DNA of 64,000 nt from an uncultured Clostridia bacterium (GTDB taxonomy: Bacteria; Bacillota; Clostridia; Oscillospirales; Oscillospiraceae), in NCBI GenBank assembly GCA_947649615.1, contig CANSSG010000003.1, forward strand, positions 1 to 64,000, given 5' to 3'. Positions 35,669-46,001 of this stretch are shown one piece after another. The notes beneath the pieces are model-generated. The model had not been told where the DNA came from and did no database searches. It saw nothing but the letters and a program-made list of their open reading frames with translations. How positions within the stretch are numbered: the stretch's first letter is position 1; every line of letters begins with the position of its first letter. The position numbers and the translations under genes were made by a program.

Positions 35669-35751
35669 GGGGGAAAATTCAACTTTTCTCCCGTTGCCGG
35701 GCTATTTTCCGCGCCAAAGGGCGCGGGGACGGCATCCGCAAATATTCTTTA

Positions 35752-35780
35752 TTGACGGCATCCAACTCCTGGTATATAAT
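35752..35780 (+). promoter_or_regulatory. Sigma-A promoter of methyltransferase gene
   Basis: TTGACG, 17-nt spacer, perfect TATAAT, ~38 nt before the start codon. Confidence 0.85.
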
Positions 35781-35818
35781 ATAGTGAATTTTTATATAAC
35801 CGCCGGGAGGAAAAGGCC

Positions 35819-36685
35819 ATGTGGATAGCGGACGGATGGAAAGAATACGAACTGATAGACTGCGGCCGGGGGGAAAAACTGGAGCGCTGGGGGGATAAGC
35901 TTTTAGTCCGTCCAGACCCCCAGGCGATATGGAATACCCCCCGCAGCCACCCCGGCTGGAAAAAACCAGACGGCCGCTACCTGCGCTCCAGCACCGGGGG
36001 AGGGAACTGGGAAAAATCAAAGCTCCCAAGCCAGTGGACCGTCCGCTATAAAAACCTCACCTTCCAAGTCAAGCCCATGAACTTCAAGCACACCGGGCTG
36101 TTTCCCGAGCAGGCCGTCAATTGGGACTTTGCCCAGGAGCAAATCCGCTCCGCCGGCCGGCCGGTAAGCGTCCTGAACCTGTTCGCATATACCGGCGCCG
36201 CCAGCATAGCCTGCGCCGCCGCCGGGGCCAGCGTGTGCCATGTAGACGCCGCCAAGGGCATGGTTCAATGGGCGAGGGAAAACGCCAAAGCATCCGGCCT
36301 GGAGACCGCGCCCATCCGCTGGATTGTAGACGACTGCGCCAAATTCGTGGAACGCGAAATCCGCCGCGGGCGGCGGTATGACGCCATCATCATGGACCCG
36401 CCCAGCTATGGCCGCGGACCCACCGGCGAGGTCTGGAAGCTGGAGGACAACCTGTACCCCTTCGTAGAGCTGTGCGCGGGTGTACTGTCAGACGAGCCGC
36501 TGTTCGTTATCATCAACTCCTATACTACAGGGCTTGCCCCCAGCGTATTGACGTATATATTAGAGATGGTGGTTTCCCGAAAATTTGGCGGCAGGACTGT
36601 CAGCGGGGAAATCGGCCTGCCCGTCTCGGAAACCGGTCTCGTCCTGCCCTGCGGGGCTGCCGGGAGATGGACCGGCGACCGGTGA
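35819..36685 (+). CDS. Class I SAM-dependent rRNA methyltransferase (RlmI-like)
   Basis: 288-aa methyltransferase. The SAM-binding motif is LNLFAYTGAASIACAAAG and the catalytic segment MDPPSYGRGP, as in RlmI/RlmK/YtxA-type rRNA methylases. The ~85 N-terminal residues are a small beta-rich region rather than a full PUA domain. The target base is not predictable. GGGAGGAAAAGGCC precedes the ATG. Confidence 0.88.
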   Translation: MWIADGWKEYELIDCGRGEKLERWGDKLLVRPDPQAIWNTPRSHPGWKKPDGRYLRSSTGGGNWEKSKLPSQWTVRYKNLTFQVKPMNFKHTGLFPEQAVNWDFAQEQIRSAGRPVSVLNLFAYTGAASIACAAAGASVCHVDAAKGMVQWARENAKASGLETAPIRWIVDDCAKFVEREIRRGRRYDAIIMDPPSYGRGPTGEVWKLEDNLYPFVELCAGVLSDEPLFVIINSYTTGLAPSVLTYILEMVVSRKFGGRTVSGEIGLPVSETGLVLPCGAAGRWTGDR

Positions 36686-36764
36686 GCGGTCAGCGGCGTC
36701 TGGCCGTACAGGAGATGGCAATATTGATGGAAGATATTGGATTACGTTGTAACGAGGAACCTAC

Positions 36765-37613
36765 ATGACAGAAATTATAAAAACGGAAAATCTGACTTTC
36801 GCGTATCCCCCCGACGAGGGAAAGGAGCCGGTTCTTGCCTTGCAGGGCATCGACCTCTCCATTGCACAAGGGAGTTTCACGGTGGTTCTGGGCCACAACG
36901 GCTCAGGCAAATCCACCTTAGCCAAGCACATGAACGCCGTCCTCCTGCCCGGCGGAGGCACGGTCTGGGTGGACGGGCTGGACACTTCCGATGAGGAACT
37001 TCTCATTGAGGTCCGCCGCCGGGTGGGCATGGTGTTCCAAAACCCGGACAACCAAATTGTCGCCAACGTGGTGGAGGAGGACGTAGCCTTCGGCCCGGAG
37101 AATCTGGGGATTCCCACCCCGGAGATACAGGCCCGGGTTTCCGTCGCGCTGAAGGCCGTAGGCATGGAAGAATTTACCCTCCACGCCCCCCATCACCTTT
37201 CCGGCGGGCAAAAGCAGCGCATTGCCATTGCCGGGGTCATCGCCATGGAGCCTGCCTGCATCGTACTGGACGAATCCACGGCCATGCTAGACCCCCTGGG
37301 CCGCAGGGAAGTGCTGGACACGGTCAAGAAGCTAAACCGGGAAAAGAACATCACCATTATCCTCATCACCCATCACATGGACGAGGCCGCCATGGCGGAC
37401 CGCGTCGTCGTCATGGACGGCGGCAGGGTAGTGATGGACGGAACGCCCCGGGAGATATTGGTGCAGGTGGAGAAGCTGCAAGCCATCGGGCTGGCCGCGC
37501 CCCACACGGTGGAACTGCTCCACGGTCTCCGGCAGGACGGCTTTGACGTTCCACTGGACGCCCTTGGCATCCAAGAATGCGCAGACGTCATTGCCGCCGG
37601 TTTTAAATCATAA
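36765..37613 (+). CDS. ecfA1: ECF transporter ATPase EcfA1
   Basis: 282-aa ABC ATPase of an energy-coupling factor vitamin/micronutrient importer. Walker [11 protein letters not shown]-loop [10 protein letters not shown] (EcfA1 hallmark), signature LSGGQKQR, and Walker [12 protein letters not shown], where the usual DEP/DEA is DES. It is the first of ecfA1-ecfA2-ecfT; no substrate-binding S component is nearby, so this is a shared (group II) module. Ribosome site is weak (GAGG). Confidence 0.95.
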   Translation: MTEIIKTENLTFAYPPDEGKEPVLALQGIDLSIAQGSFTVVLGHNGSGKSTLAKHMNAVLLPGGGTVWVDGLDTSDEELLIEVRRRVGMVFQNPDNQIVANVVEEDVAFGPENLGIPTPEIQARVSVALKAVGMEEFTLHAPHHLSGGQKQRIAIAGVIAMEPACIVLDESTAMLDPLGRREVLDTVKKLNREKNITIILITHHMDEAAMADRVVVMDGGRVVMDGTPREILVQVEKLQAIGLAAPHTVELLHGLRQDGFDVPLDALGIQECADVIAAGFKS

Positions 37614-37629
37614 AAGCGAGGACAGGATA

Positions 37630-38490
37630 TTGAAACCTATCATCCGCGTAGAAAATCTGACCCATACCTACGGCGTGAACACGCCCTTCTGCCGCAGCGC
37701 GGTAGACCATGTCAACATGGAGATTATGGAAGGGGAGTTCCTGGGAATCATCGGCCATACCGGCTCCGGGAAGTCCACCTTGATTCAGCATCTCAACGGC
37801 CTTTTGAAGCCCACCTCCGGCAGGATACTCCTGGGAGAAGAGGACATCTGGGCGGACCCGAAAAAAATCCGGAGCGTCCGCTTCCGGGTGGGCCTGGTGT
37901 TCCAATACCCGGAGTACCAGCTTTTTGAGGAAACCGTCTATAAGGACGTCGCCTTCGGCCCGAAAAACATGGGCCTGGACGAGAAGGAGATTGACCGCCG
38001 GGTACGTTCCGCCCTGGCCTTTTCCGGCCTGGGGGAGGAACTGCTGGACAAATCCCCCTTCGACCTCTCCGGCGGGCAGAAGCGGCGGGTAGCCATCGCC
38101 GGGGTCATTGCCATGGAGCCGGAGGTGCTGATATTAGACGAGCCGTCGGCGGGCCTTGACCCGGCGGGACGGCGGAGCATGCTGGAAAACATCCGCAATT
38201 ACCATAAGGAAAAGGGGACCACGGTCGTGATGGTCAGCCACAGCATGGACGAGGTGGCGGAGAACGTAGACCGTATTGCCGTCCTGGCCAACGCCGGGGT
38301 CGTCATGTCCGGAACGCCCCATCAGGTGTTCAGCCGCGCCCAGGAGCTTTTGGACGTAGGCCTGAACGTACCCCAGGTGACCCAGGTGGCAATGGAGCTG
38401 AAGCGCCAAGGCCTTGCCATCGACCCCGCCGTATATACCGTGGCGGACCTGCGGGCCGCGCTGTGTAAGCTGAGGGGAGGGAAGGCCTGA
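37630..38490 (+). CDS. ecfA2: ECF transporter ATPase EcfA2
   Basis: 286-aa second ATPase: Walker A GHTGSGKST, FQYPEYQLFEETV (EcfA2 hallmark), LSGGQKRR, and Walker B LILDEPSAGLDP. The start is taken as TTG at 37630 behind GAGGACAGGA, which gives the normal length; the open frame continues into ecfA1 without a start that fits. It overlaps ecfT by one base (TGATG). Confidence 0.94.
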   Translation: MKPIIRVENLTHTYGVNTPFCRSAVDHVNMEIMEGEFLGIIGHTGSGKSTLIQHLNGLLKPTSGRILLGEEDIWADPKKIRSVRFRVGLVFQYPEYQLFEETVYKDVAFGPKNMGLDEKEIDRRVRSALAFSGLGEELLDKSPFDLSGGQKRRVAIAGVIAMEPEVLILDEPSAGLDPAGRRSMLENIRNYHKEKGTTVVMVSHSMDEVAENVDRIAVLANAGVVMSGTPHQVFSRAQELLDVGLNVPQVTQVAMELKRQGLAIDPAVYTVADLRAALCKLRGGKA

Positions 38491-39293
38491 TGCTCAAGGA
38501 CATTACCCTGGGCCAGTATTTTCCAGGGAACTCCCTGGCCCATAAGCTGGACCCCAGGACGAAAATTCTTTTAACGGTCCTCTATATTGTGACGCTTTTC
38601 TGCGCCAGGTCTTTTGTATCCTACGGCATAGTGGTGCTGCTGCTGGCAACAGGGGTCAAAGTCTCCGGCGTCGCGCCCAAGGCGTTGGTGCGGGGCTTGA
38701 AGCCGATTTTGTTCATTATCTGCTTCACGGCGGCGCTGAACCTGCTGTACACCCCTGGCGAGGTACTGGCGTCCTTCTGGATTTTCAAGATTACGAAAGA
38801 GGGCATTTTCACCGCTTTCTTCATGGTTCTGCGCATTACCATGCTGATTATGGGAACCTTCCTGCTGACCTACACCACCAGCCCCATTGCCCTGACGGAT
38901 GGCTTGGAAACGCTGCTAGGCCCGCTGAAAAAGGTAAAAGTGCCGGTTCATGAACTGGCGATGATTATGTCCATCGCCCTGCGGTTCATCCCCACGCTGA
39001 TTGAGGAAACAGATAAGATCATGTCCGCCCAAAAGGCCCGGGGCGCAGATTTCGAGAGCGGGAGCCTGATGCAGCGGGCTAAGGCGCTGGTTCCGATTTT
39101 AGTGCCGCTGTTCATCTCCGCCTTCCGGCGGGCGGACGAGTTGGCGATAGCCATGGAGTGCCGCTGCTACCACGGCGGTGCGGGGCGGACGAAGCTCCAT
39201 GTGCTGCGCTATCAGACCCGGGACTACCTAGTGCTGGCGGCGTATGGGATTGTGCTGGCGGCGGTTCTTACGCTGGCTCATTTTGGCCTGTAG
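38490..39293 (+). CDS. ecfT: ECF transporter transmembrane subunit EcfT
   Basis: 267-aa membrane scaffold that couples EcfA1/A2 to interchangeable S components. It begins with LGQYFPGNSLAHKLDPRTK, typical of EcfT, has five to six hydrophobic segments, and carries the coupling-helix motifs AxAxRG-like QKARGADFE and MECRCYHGG. truA follows 19 nt later, the usual Firmicutes order. Confidence 0.95.
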   Translation: MLKDITLGQYFPGNSLAHKLDPRTKILLTVLYIVTLFCARSFVSYGIVVLLLATGVKVSGVAPKALVRGLKPILFIICFTAALNLLYTPGEVLASFWIFKITKEGIFTAFFMVLRITMLIMGTFLLTYTTSPIALTDGLETLLGPLKKVKVPVHELAMIMSIALRFIPTLIEETDKIMSAQKARGADFESGSLMQRAKALVPILVPLFISAFRRADELAIAMECRCYHGGAGRTKLHVLRYQTRDYLVLAAYGIVLAAVLTLAHFGL

Positions 39294-39312
39294 GGCGGGG
39301 AAGGAAAAAGAC

Positions 39313-40077
39313 ATGAGAAACGTAGCCTTCCTTCTGATGTACAACGGGACCAATTACCACGGCTGGCAGGTGCAGAAAACCCAGGTTTCCGTAGCGGAGA
39401 CCCTGGAAAAGGCCCTGACCGCCATCTGCGGGGAAAAAATCAAGGTGACCGGCTGCGGCAGAACGGACGCCGGCGTCCACGCCGAGCGGTATGTCGCCAA
39501 TTTCCGGACAAACTCCACCATACCATGCGACCGGTTCCCCCTGGCGGTAAACAGCCGCCTGCCGGAGGATATTGTGGTATACCAGGCCTTTGACGTAGAC
39601 GAACGCTTCAACGCCATCGGCTCCTGTTTAAAAAAGGAGTATACCTACCGCATTTTCAATTCCCGGATACGGAATCCGTTTTATGTCAATCGCGCCTATT
39701 TTTACCCCAAGACTCTGGATGAGGCGCTGATGGACCGGGCGGCAAGGGCCTTTGAAGGCACCCACGACTTCCGGGCCGTACGCAGCGTAGGGACGGTGAC
39801 CAAGACTACCATCCGCACCATCCACTACTGCCGGGTAGGCCGGAACGGCCCTTTGCTGGAATTGAAGGTATGCGCCAACGGATTTTTGTATAATATGGTA
39901 CGAGCCATAACGGGTACCGTGCTGTACGCCGCCGAGGGGAAGCTGACGCCGGAGGACATTCCCGCCATCCTGGCCAGCGGCAACCGCACCCTGGCTGGAC
40001 CCACGGTGCCACCCGGCGGCTTGTACCTGACCAAATTGTGGTATGAGGATGAACGGCTCAATGACGAAGAAGCATGA
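39313..40077 (+). CDS. truA: tRNA pseudouridine(38-40) synthase TruA
   Basis: 254-aa TruA, modifying U38-40 in tRNA anticodon arms. The catalytic Asp is in GCGRTDAGVHAERYVANF, and the N-terminal YNGTNYHGWQ is standard. The ATG at 39313 follows GGAAGGA; the longer open frame lies within ecfT. It overlaps the next gene by 35 nt. Confidence 0.96.
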   Translation: MRNVAFLLMYNGTNYHGWQVQKTQVSVAETLEKALTAICGEKIKVTGCGRTDAGVHAERYVANFRTNSTIPCDRFPLAVNSRLPEDIVVYQAFDVDERFNAIGSCLKKEYTYRIFNSRIRNPFYVNRAYFYPKTLDEALMDRAARAFEGTHDFRAVRSVGTVTKTTIRTIHYCRVGRNGPLLELKVCANGFLYNMVRAITGTVLYAAEGKLTPEDIPAILASGNRTLAGPTVPPGGLYLTKLWYEDERLNDEEA

Positions 40078-41233
40078 CGGACCGGCGCCGGGGCAGGAGC
40101 CAAAGAAAAAAAAGAAAAGCCTGCCGGGCCGTCTGGCGGCTGCGGCGCTGGTTTTGTGCGTGGTATTGTGCGTCGCCGCGCTGACGGCGATGGAGGATGG
40201 GAGCCATTTCGCGTCCCTGCGCCGGTGGCTGATGTACGGCGAAACCAACAGCGGGCAGGATATCTACACCTACGCCGCCGACCCGGCCAACCGCTACGGC
40301 AGGCTGGGGGACGGCCTGCTGGTGGTCAATCCCAACACTGTCCAGCTTATTTCCGGCCAAGGAGAGATTCTCTATGACATTCCGCTGCGGATGAGCAGCC
40401 CGCAGCTATCCGTAGGACGGAAGTACGCCGCTATATGCGACGTGGGCGGGGATACGGTTTACATTCTGGACCAGAACGGCATTTGCCGCACCCTGCACAC
40501 GGACCGGGGACTGAAGTATTTTTCCGCCCGGCTGAACGGCGGGGACTATCTGGCGGTGACGGAGCAGAAAACCGGGTTTAAAACCGCCGTTTCCGTTTAT
40601 GACGGGGAAGGGGGGCTGTTGTTTGAATACGGCTCCCATGACAATTACCTCAGCGATGCCGTTGTCACGGAAGACGGCCGAAACGTGGTAATCGTCAGTT
40701 TGGAGTCTCAGGGGGGGATTTTTGCCAGCAGGCTGCTGGTTTACGGCCTGCAAAGCGAAGAGCCGCGCAGCGAAGCCGCCATCCGGGACGGCCTGGTGGA
40801 GGATATCCGGTGCAATGGAGACAGGGTCATGAGTTTGTGCGATAAGCGGTTTACCATGACCACCCTGGATGGGGAAACACTGCTGGACCGCTCTTACGGC
40901 AATCTATATCTTCATGACTATACCTTGGACGGCGGGGATTTCTGTGCGCTGCTGCTGGGCCGTTATCAGGCGGGGAATATCTGCACCCTGGTTACTTACG
41001 ATATGGAGGGGAAGGAGATTGCCACCCTGGAACTGTCAGACGAGGTGCTGGATATCGCTGCGGGCGGCAATTATCTGGCGGTGCTCTATGGGGATGCGCT
41101 GGTGGTTTATCAGCGGGACTTGACGGAGTTTTCCCGTCTGGAGGACACGGACTATGCGGGGCAGCTTAAAGTGGCGGACGACGGCACGGTTTTATTGATT
41201 TCCGGATCGTACGCGTGGCGGTTTCTGCCGTAA
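40043..41233 (+). CDS. DUF5711-family membrane-anchored beta-propeller-like protein
   Basis: 396-aa protein with a Lys-rich cytoplasmic N-terminus (KKKKKSLPGRL), one membrane helix (~31-48, AALVLCVVLCVAALTA) and a long extracytoplasmic region with repeated WD/PQQ-like beta strands (VVNPNTVQLISGQGEILYD; TVYILDQNG; VSVYDGEG). It fits DUF5711 of Clostridia, function unknown. The start is uncertain among ATGs at 40043, 40049 and 40061. It overlaps truA in another frame. Confidence 0.8.
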   Translation: MRMNGSMTKKHDGPAPGQEPKKKKKSLPGRLAAAALVLCVVLCVAALTAMEDGSHFASLRRWLMYGETNSGQDIYTYAADPANRYGRLGDGLLVVNPNTVQLISGQGEILYDIPLRMSSPQLSVGRKYAAICDVGGDTVYILDQNGICRTLHTDRGLKYFSARLNGGDYLAVTEQKTGFKTAVSVYDGEGGLLFEYGSHDNYLSDAVVTEDGRNVVIVSLESQGGIFASRLLVYGLQSEEPRSEAAIRDGLVEDIRCNGDRVMSLCDKRFTMTTLDGETLLDRSYGNLYLHDYTLDGGDFCALLLGRYQAGNICTLVTYDMEGKEIATLELSDEVLDIAAGGNYLAVLYGDALVVYQRDLTEFSRLEDTDYAGQLKVADDGTVLLISGSYAWRFLP

Positions 41234-41287
41234 CGCGGCGGCCGGTTGGGATTTGCTAATTTTCCATAAGAAAGGGGATAGCCTTTT

Positions 41288-42001
41288 TTGAACATATCTG
41301 TTATGATAGACGCCGTGATTGTGGCGGTGATGGTGGTTTGTGTTTCGATGGGCTGGCGGAGAGGGCTGATTCGGAGCCTGCTGGGGCTGGCTGCCGTAGT
41401 GACAGCGGTGGTGTTGTCCACACAGATCGCCAAGGCCGCCGCGCCCAAAATTATCGACCAGTACATCCGGCCGGCGACCTACGCCGCCATCGAGCAGCGG
41501 GCAGAGGAGATTTCCAAGGAAGCAGAGGCTTCTACCATTGAGGAACTGCGGCGGAACGTGGAACAGGTCTTGGATGCCATCCCCAACGACTTCATCCGCA
41601 GCCGGGCGCGGGTGGCCGTGAACGATATGCTGCCCATAGGGGAGCCGGTAGGGGGCGCGTTGCTGATGCCGTTGACGGAGTTGGGCAAGGACATGGCGGA
41701 CGTGGCGCTGAACACGGTAGTACGGGATGTGGTGCAGTCCGTCTTGTGCGCAATTTTGTTTGCGGTAATCTCGTTTTTGCTGCGGATCGTGACAAAAGTG
41801 CTTCGAATCGCGGAAAAGCTGCCGGGGATCCGGCAGCTCAACGAGCTTGGCGGCGCTCTGGTAGGCGCGGCAAAAGGGTTAATCCTGGTGTGCTTGGCGG
41901 TCTGGATACTGCGGCAGACCAACGTCATAACTTTGGAAATGGCGGAAGCTTCCATGGCCCTAAGCGTTTTGCCGGGATGGATTACCGGGATTGCCAAATA
42001 A
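41288..42001 (+). CDS. CvpA-family membrane protein
   Basis: 237-aa membrane protein. The first ~60 residues hold hydrophobic helices with the CvpA-like GWRRGLIRSLLGLAA motif; a central amphipathic, charged region is followed by two more hydrophobic segments (SVLCAILFAVISFLL; GLILVCLAVWIL). CvpA proteins affect colicin V export in E. coli and envelope integrity elsewhere. The start is TTG with AAAGGGGA about 10 nt upstream. Confidence 0.82.
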   Translation: MNISVMIDAVIVAVMVVCVSMGWRRGLIRSLLGLAAVVTAVVLSTQIAKAAAPKIIDQYIRPATYAAIEQRAEEISKEAEASTIEELRRNVEQVLDAIPNDFIRSRARVAVNDMLPIGEPVGGALLMPLTELGKDMADVALNTVVRDVVQSVLCAILFAVISFLLRIVTKVLRIAEKLPGIRQLNELGGALVGAAKGLILVCLAVWILRQTNVITLEMAEASMALSVLPGWITGIAK

Positions 42002-42120
42002 AAATATACCCGCCTTTTAGAAAATTTTCAATTTGTTCATGCTAACGGGCAAACGATTTGGTATAAGTAATAAGATATATTGCGACGCCGCCCACCTGGA
42101 CGGCGATGGAGGTAGAAGCT

Positions 42121-44445
42121 ATGCAACCGACCATGTGTACGAGATGCAAGAAGCGGGTAGCCGTTGTCTTCATCTCGAAGATTGAAAAGGGCGAGACCAT
42201 CAACGAGGGGCTTTGCCTGAAATGCGCCAAGGAAATCGGCCTGCCCCAGGTGGGGGAGATGATGCGCCGCATGGGCATCACGGACGAGGACCTGGATATG
42301 ATTAATGATGAAATGATGAGCGCCTTCGGCGGCGCGGAATCTATGGAAGGCTTGATTCCCAAGGAGGATGACGACGGCGAGGACGGCGAAAACGAGGATG
42401 GCAAGACCGCTACGTTCCCGTTTCTGAACCGGCTGTTTGGCGGCGGAGCCGCTTCCTCCGACACGCCCGCGCCTACAGGCGGGGAAAGCGGCGGGAGAAA
42501 CCACGAGACAAAAGAGCGGAAGTCTGACAAGCCGCCGAAGCGTAAATATTTGGACAGCTATTGCATCAACCTCACCGAGCGGGCCAGGTCCGGCAAGCTG
42601 GACCATCTGGTAGGCCGCGAGCAGGAGATTGAGCGGGTCATTCAAATTCTGAACCGGCGGCAGAAAAATAATCCCTGCCTTATCGGTGAGCCGGGTGTGG
42701 GTAAAACCGCAATCGCGGAAGGGCTGGCCCAGAGAATCGCCAACCGGGAGGTACCCTTCAAGCTAAGGGACAAAGAGGTCTACCTGCTGGACCTCACCGC
42801 GCTGGTGGCGGGGACCCAGTTCCGGGGGCAGTTCGAGAGCCGGATGAAAGGGCTTATCGAGGAAATCCGCAAGTGCGGGAACATTATTCTGGTAATCGAC
42901 GAGGTTCACAACATCGTGGGTGCCGGCGACGCCGAGGGCAGCATGAACGCCGCCAATATCTTAAAGCCCGCCCTGTCCAGAGGAGAAATCCAGGTTATCG
43001 GTGCGACAACGTTTACTGAGTACCGCAAGCACATCGAAAAGGACACCGCCTTAGAGCGGCGGTTCCAGCCGGTGACTGTCAATGAGCCGAACCTGGAAGA
43101 TACGATGCAGATTCTTCGGGGAATCGCACATTATTATGAGAACTTCCATGGGGTCAAAATTCCCGAGGGGGTCCTCCGGCAGGCGGTGCTGCTCAGCGAG
43201 CGGTACATCACCGACCGCTTCCTGCCGGACAAGGCCATTGATTTGATCGACGAGGCCTGCTCCGATATGAACCTGAAAGACGCAGGAATCAACCGCAGGC
43301 AGGAAATTAGCAGGGAACTGGCCGATTATGGCAAGGAAAAGGAACTTTTGGAAGCGGTTGACGAGCCGAATTTTGAGCGGCTGGCCGAAATCAAAAGCAG
43401 GGAATTGCAGCTTCAAACCGAGTTGGACGGGCTGTCCGCTCAGGGGGAGCCTCAGCTTACCATGGACAACCTGGCCCGGGTTATTGAGCTTTGGACGAAG
43501 ATTCCTGCCAGCAAGATCCGGGAAGAGGAATTTAAGCGGCTCAGCGAACTGGACCAGCGGCTCAAACGGAAGGTTGTGGGGCAGGATCAGGCTATCGACG
43601 CCGTGTCCGCCGCCATCCGGCGCAACCGGGTGGGGATATCGCCTAAGCATAAGCCGGTGAGTTTTATTTTCGTAGGCAGCACCGGCGTGGGTAAGACCGA
43701 ATTGGTCAAGCAGTTGGCTGACGACCTGTTTAACGCGCCAGAGAGCCTGATTCGGCTGGATATGTCCGAATTTATGGAGAAACACTCCGTTTCCAGAATT
43801 ATTGGCTCTCCTCCGGGGTACGTGGGTTATGATGAAGCGGGGCAGTTGACGGAGAAAATCCGGCGCAAGCCCTATTCCGTGGTGCTGTTCGACGAGATTG
43901 AAAAGGCCCATCCGGATGTGCTGAATGTACTGCTGCAAATCCTGGACGATGGGCAGATTACCGACGCCCATGGACGGAAGGTCAATTTTGAGAACACCGT
44001 CATCGTGATGACCTCCAACGCGGGAAGCGATAAGAAGGAAGGAACCGTCGGCTTCAACAAGACCGCCGGGGAGATGGATAAGGACCGGGCCATGAAGGCG
44101 CTGCAACAGTTTTTGCGGCCGGAGTTTATCAACCGGGTGGACGAGATTGTCTGCTTCAACAAGCTGTCTGAGGAAGACTTCCTGCCAATCGCGCGGCTGA
44201 TGCTGGATGAACTGAAAGCCAGCATGAAAGAGAAAGGGCTTACGCTGAACTATGATGATGCCGCCGTCAAGTACCTGGTCAAAAAATCGTATTCCGCTAC
44301 CTATGGCGCGCGCAACCTGCGGCGTACCATCCAGAAGGAGGTCGAGGACCAGTTGGCAGCCACCATTATTAACAGCTATGATAATCCTGTGACCCAGTTG
44401 GCGGTGACTTCGGAGGATGAGAAGGTCGTCGTCCGGGGGCTGTAA
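42121..44445 (+). CDS. clpE: ClpE-like AAA+ unfoldase with N-terminal zinc finger
   Basis: 774-aa Hsp100 ATPase. In place of the Clp_N repeat it starts with a four-cysteine zinc finger (CTRCKK ... LCLKCAKE), then an acidic/Gly-rich linker (~70-145), and two AAA+ modules. D1 has GEPGVGKTA and [13 protein letters not shown]2 has [20 protein letters not shown] and the C-terminal YGARNLRR sensor-2 region. A GYVGY pore loop and a middle domain are present. This is the ClpE architecture; ClpE works with ClpP in stress proteolysis. The ATG at 42121 follows GGAGGT by 7 nt. No CtsR box was recognised upstream. Confidence 0.9.
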   Translation: MQPTMCTRCKKRVAVVFISKIEKGETINEGLCLKCAKEIGLPQVGEMMRRMGITDEDLDMINDEMMSAFGGAESMEGLIPKEDDDGEDGENEDGKTATFPFLNRLFGGGAASSDTPAPTGGESGGRNHETKERKSDKPPKRKYLDSYCINLTERARSGKLDHLVGREQEIERVIQILNRRQKNNPCLIGEPGVGKTAIAEGLAQRIANREVPFKLRDKEVYLLDLTALVAGTQFRGQFESRMKGLIEEIRKCGNIILVIDEVHNIVGAGDAEGSMNAANILKPALSRGEIQVIGATTFTEYRKHIEKDTALERRFQPVTVNEPNLEDTMQILRGIAHYYENFHGVKIPEGVLRQAVLLSERYITDRFLPDKAIDLIDEACSDMNLKDAGINRRQEISRELADYGKEKELLEAVDEPNFERLAEIKSRELQLQTELDGLSAQGEPQLTMDNLARVIELWTKIPASKIREEEFKRLSELDQRLKRKVVGQDQAIDAVSAAIRRNRVGISPKHKPVSFIFVGSTGVGKTELVKQLADDLFNAPESLIRLDMSEFMEKHSVSRIIGSPPGYVGYDEAGQLTEKIRRKPYSVVLFDEIEKAHPDVLNVLLQILDDGQITDAHGRKVNFENTVIVMTSNAGSDKKEGTVGFNKTAGEMDKDRAMKALQQFLRPEFINRVDEIVCFNKLSEEDFLPIARLMLDELKASMKEKGLTLNYDDAAVKYLVKKSYSATYGARNLRRTIQKEVEDQLAATIINSYDNPVTQLAVTSEDEKVVVRGL

Positions 44446-44587
44446 TATATGCTCGTATTCACTTGCCGGGGTACAGCTATTTGCAAGCAGTGTGTGGAAA
44501 AATCCAGGGAGGTCAATCCCTGTGGGCGTTACCAAACACGCCCCAGGGCATGTTTGGCCAAAAGTTGCCGTATGGGGAGGGGTAGCG

Positions 44588-44800
44588 ATGAATCTGTTCC
44601 GGAAAAATATTGAACCCCGCTGCGCTTATTGCGCTAAGGGTAATCCTATCAATGATAAAGAAGCCGTCTGCCCACGGAAGGGCGTGGTGGCGATGGAGTA
44701 TCACTGCTACCGCTTTCGCTATGACCCGTTGAAGCGTGTGCCGCCCAGGCCTGTCAAGCTGGAAACCTCTAAGCTGTCAGAAGAAGATTTTTCCATATAA
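44588..44800 (+). CDS. Small zinc-ribbon-like protein
   Basis: 70-aa protein with CAYCAKG, then a single Cys (AVCPRKG) and a further Cys (YHCYRF), a plausible four-Cys metal site, and a C-terminal RYDPLKRVPPRP. I recognise it only as a conserved-looking small protein. A strong GGGAGGGG site precedes the ATG at 44588; an upstream open frame to 44417 has none. It lies 142 nt behind the ClpE-like gene, which also has a zinc finger. Confidence 0.75.
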   Translation: MNLFRKNIEPRCAYCAKGNPINDKEAVCPRKGVVAMEYHCYRFRYDPLKRVPPRPVKLETSKLSEEDFSI

Positions 44801-44833
44801 AAAACCGGACGGCATAGGCCGTCCGGTTTTTTT
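44801..44833. terminator. Bidirectional terminator
   Basis: Stem accggacggc / gccgtccggt with flanking A4 and T7, between the convergent zinc-ribbon and GDPD-like genes. It overlaps the stop codon of the latter. Confidence 0.85.
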
Positions 44834-45878
44834 ATTCCGCCGGTGCTTCAGGGGCGGGGGGCGCAAAGTCCGCAGGGACCATATTGTCGGTATATATGGC
44901 GTCTATGCCGCTCTCTAGCAGGGTTTTCGATTTCTCCACGTCGTTCACCGTATGGACATATACATGTATCCCATATTCCGCCGCGATAGCTGCATAGGCG
45001 GGCTTCCACCAATAGTCCCACATGGTAATGCCGTTGATCCCGCGCTGGGAACAGAAAAGCGCACGGTCACGGAAGGCGGCCGCAGTCTGTGCAAAGCCCT
45101 CGTTATATAATGTGTATATGTAGTGGGGGAAATGGTGGGCGTTATGGAGGGCTGTGAACATGTTCTTGCCGTATACCTGGATGATGATGCGGTCGAATAA
45201 ATAGCTTAGGCCCAGTTCCTTCGCGTCCGCTACCATAGAGTCAAATTCTATCATGTATACGTCAGGTTCCGTAAACTTCGTGTCTGTTATGATGCAGATG
45301 TCTGGGTATTCCACCATCAATAACAGCAGGTCACGGAAGGACAAGGGGGTATACTGTCCCAGAATTTTTTCCGATAGGAACTGCTCGCGGGTGGGTATGC
45401 TGGCGTCGTTGATGCCCTCTTGCCAGCTTCCGCGCCAGTCGTGGCGCAGTACGGTTTTTATGTCCCGCGTCAGACGCAGGTCTACCTCAAATACCCGGAC
45501 CCCCGCCGCGTATTGGGCTTGGAAGCCCTCCAGGCAGTTGAGCAGGGTCAGTTCGCCTACCGAACCCATGGCATGGGCAATTAGCTGGGAATTGGCCAGT
45601 ATCTCAGGGCCGGATAACTCGCCCTCCGGCTTCTCCTTTTCTTCTACAACCGCCGGTTCCATTTCCTGCGGCGCTTCGTCTTCTGCGGGAGCGTCCTCGT
45701 CTTCCGGCTGGGCGTCTTCCTCTTTTGGGGCATCCGGCTTTGTGGATGTCCGGGTCGAGAAAACTGTGCGCGGCGCTGCGGGGGAGGGGAGGGCAACGGC
45801 TTGGACTTGGATGGACGGGAGGAATAAAATAGCGGCTGTCAGGCAGGGGAGAAGTTGGCGGGTGATTCGATGTTTCAT
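44832..45878 (-). CDS. Secreted glycerophosphodiester phosphodiesterase-like protein
   Basis: 348-aa exported protein. A signal peptide (~1-27, LLPCLTAAILFLPSIQVQA) precedes a Pro/Glu/Asp-rich linker (~45-88) and a PI-PLC/GDPD-type TIM barrel: IAHAMGSVGELTLLNCLEGF, VFEVDLRLTRD, VLRHDW and ITDTKF. In GDPD the first motif is HRG with Glu; here it is HAMG, so the catalytic pattern is divergent and the substrate uncertain. Expected location: outer face of the membrane or cell wall. Confidence 0.82.
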   Translation of the reverse strand: MKHRITRQLLPCLTAAILFLPSIQVQAVALPSPAAPRTVFSTRTSTKPDAPKEEDAQPEDEDAPAEDEAPQEMEPAVVEEKEKPEGELSGPEILANSQLIAHAMGSVGELTLLNCLEGFQAQYAAGVRVFEVDLRLTRDIKTVLRHDWRGSWQEGINDASIPTREQFLSEKILGQYTPLSFRDLLLLMVEYPDICIITDTKFTEPDVYMIEFDSMVADAKELGLSYLFDRIIIQVYGKNMFTALHNAHHFPHYIYTLYNEGFAQTAAAFRDRALFCSQRGINGITMWDYWWKPAYAAIAAEYGIHVYVHTVNDVEKSKTLLESGIDAIYTDNMVPADFAPPAPEAPAE

Positions 45879-45913
45879 GGAAACCTCCTGGATGTTGATT
45901 GGCTTATACGGGA

Positions 45914-45942
45914 ATTGTACCCTATCTTTGGGAAAATGTCCA
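45914..45942 (-). promoter_or_regulatory. Promoter of GDPD-like gene
   Basis: Minus strand TGGACA (45937-45942), 17-nt spacer, TACAAT (45914-45919). Confidence 0.65.
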
Positions 45943-46001
45943 TCCTTTTTTCGACTGCAAAATCTTCCATCCGCCGGAATGAAAAAATTTCCTCCAACCC
46001 C

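Noticed and set aside
42002-42120. CtsR operator before the ClpE-like gene
   Set aside because: No tandem GGTCAAA-type heptad is present; only a weak TGGTATAAG -10-like sequence was seen.
43051-44535. 494-aa minus-strand open frame opposite the ClpE-like gene
   Set aside because: Antisense of conserved AAA+ coding sequence with no independent support.
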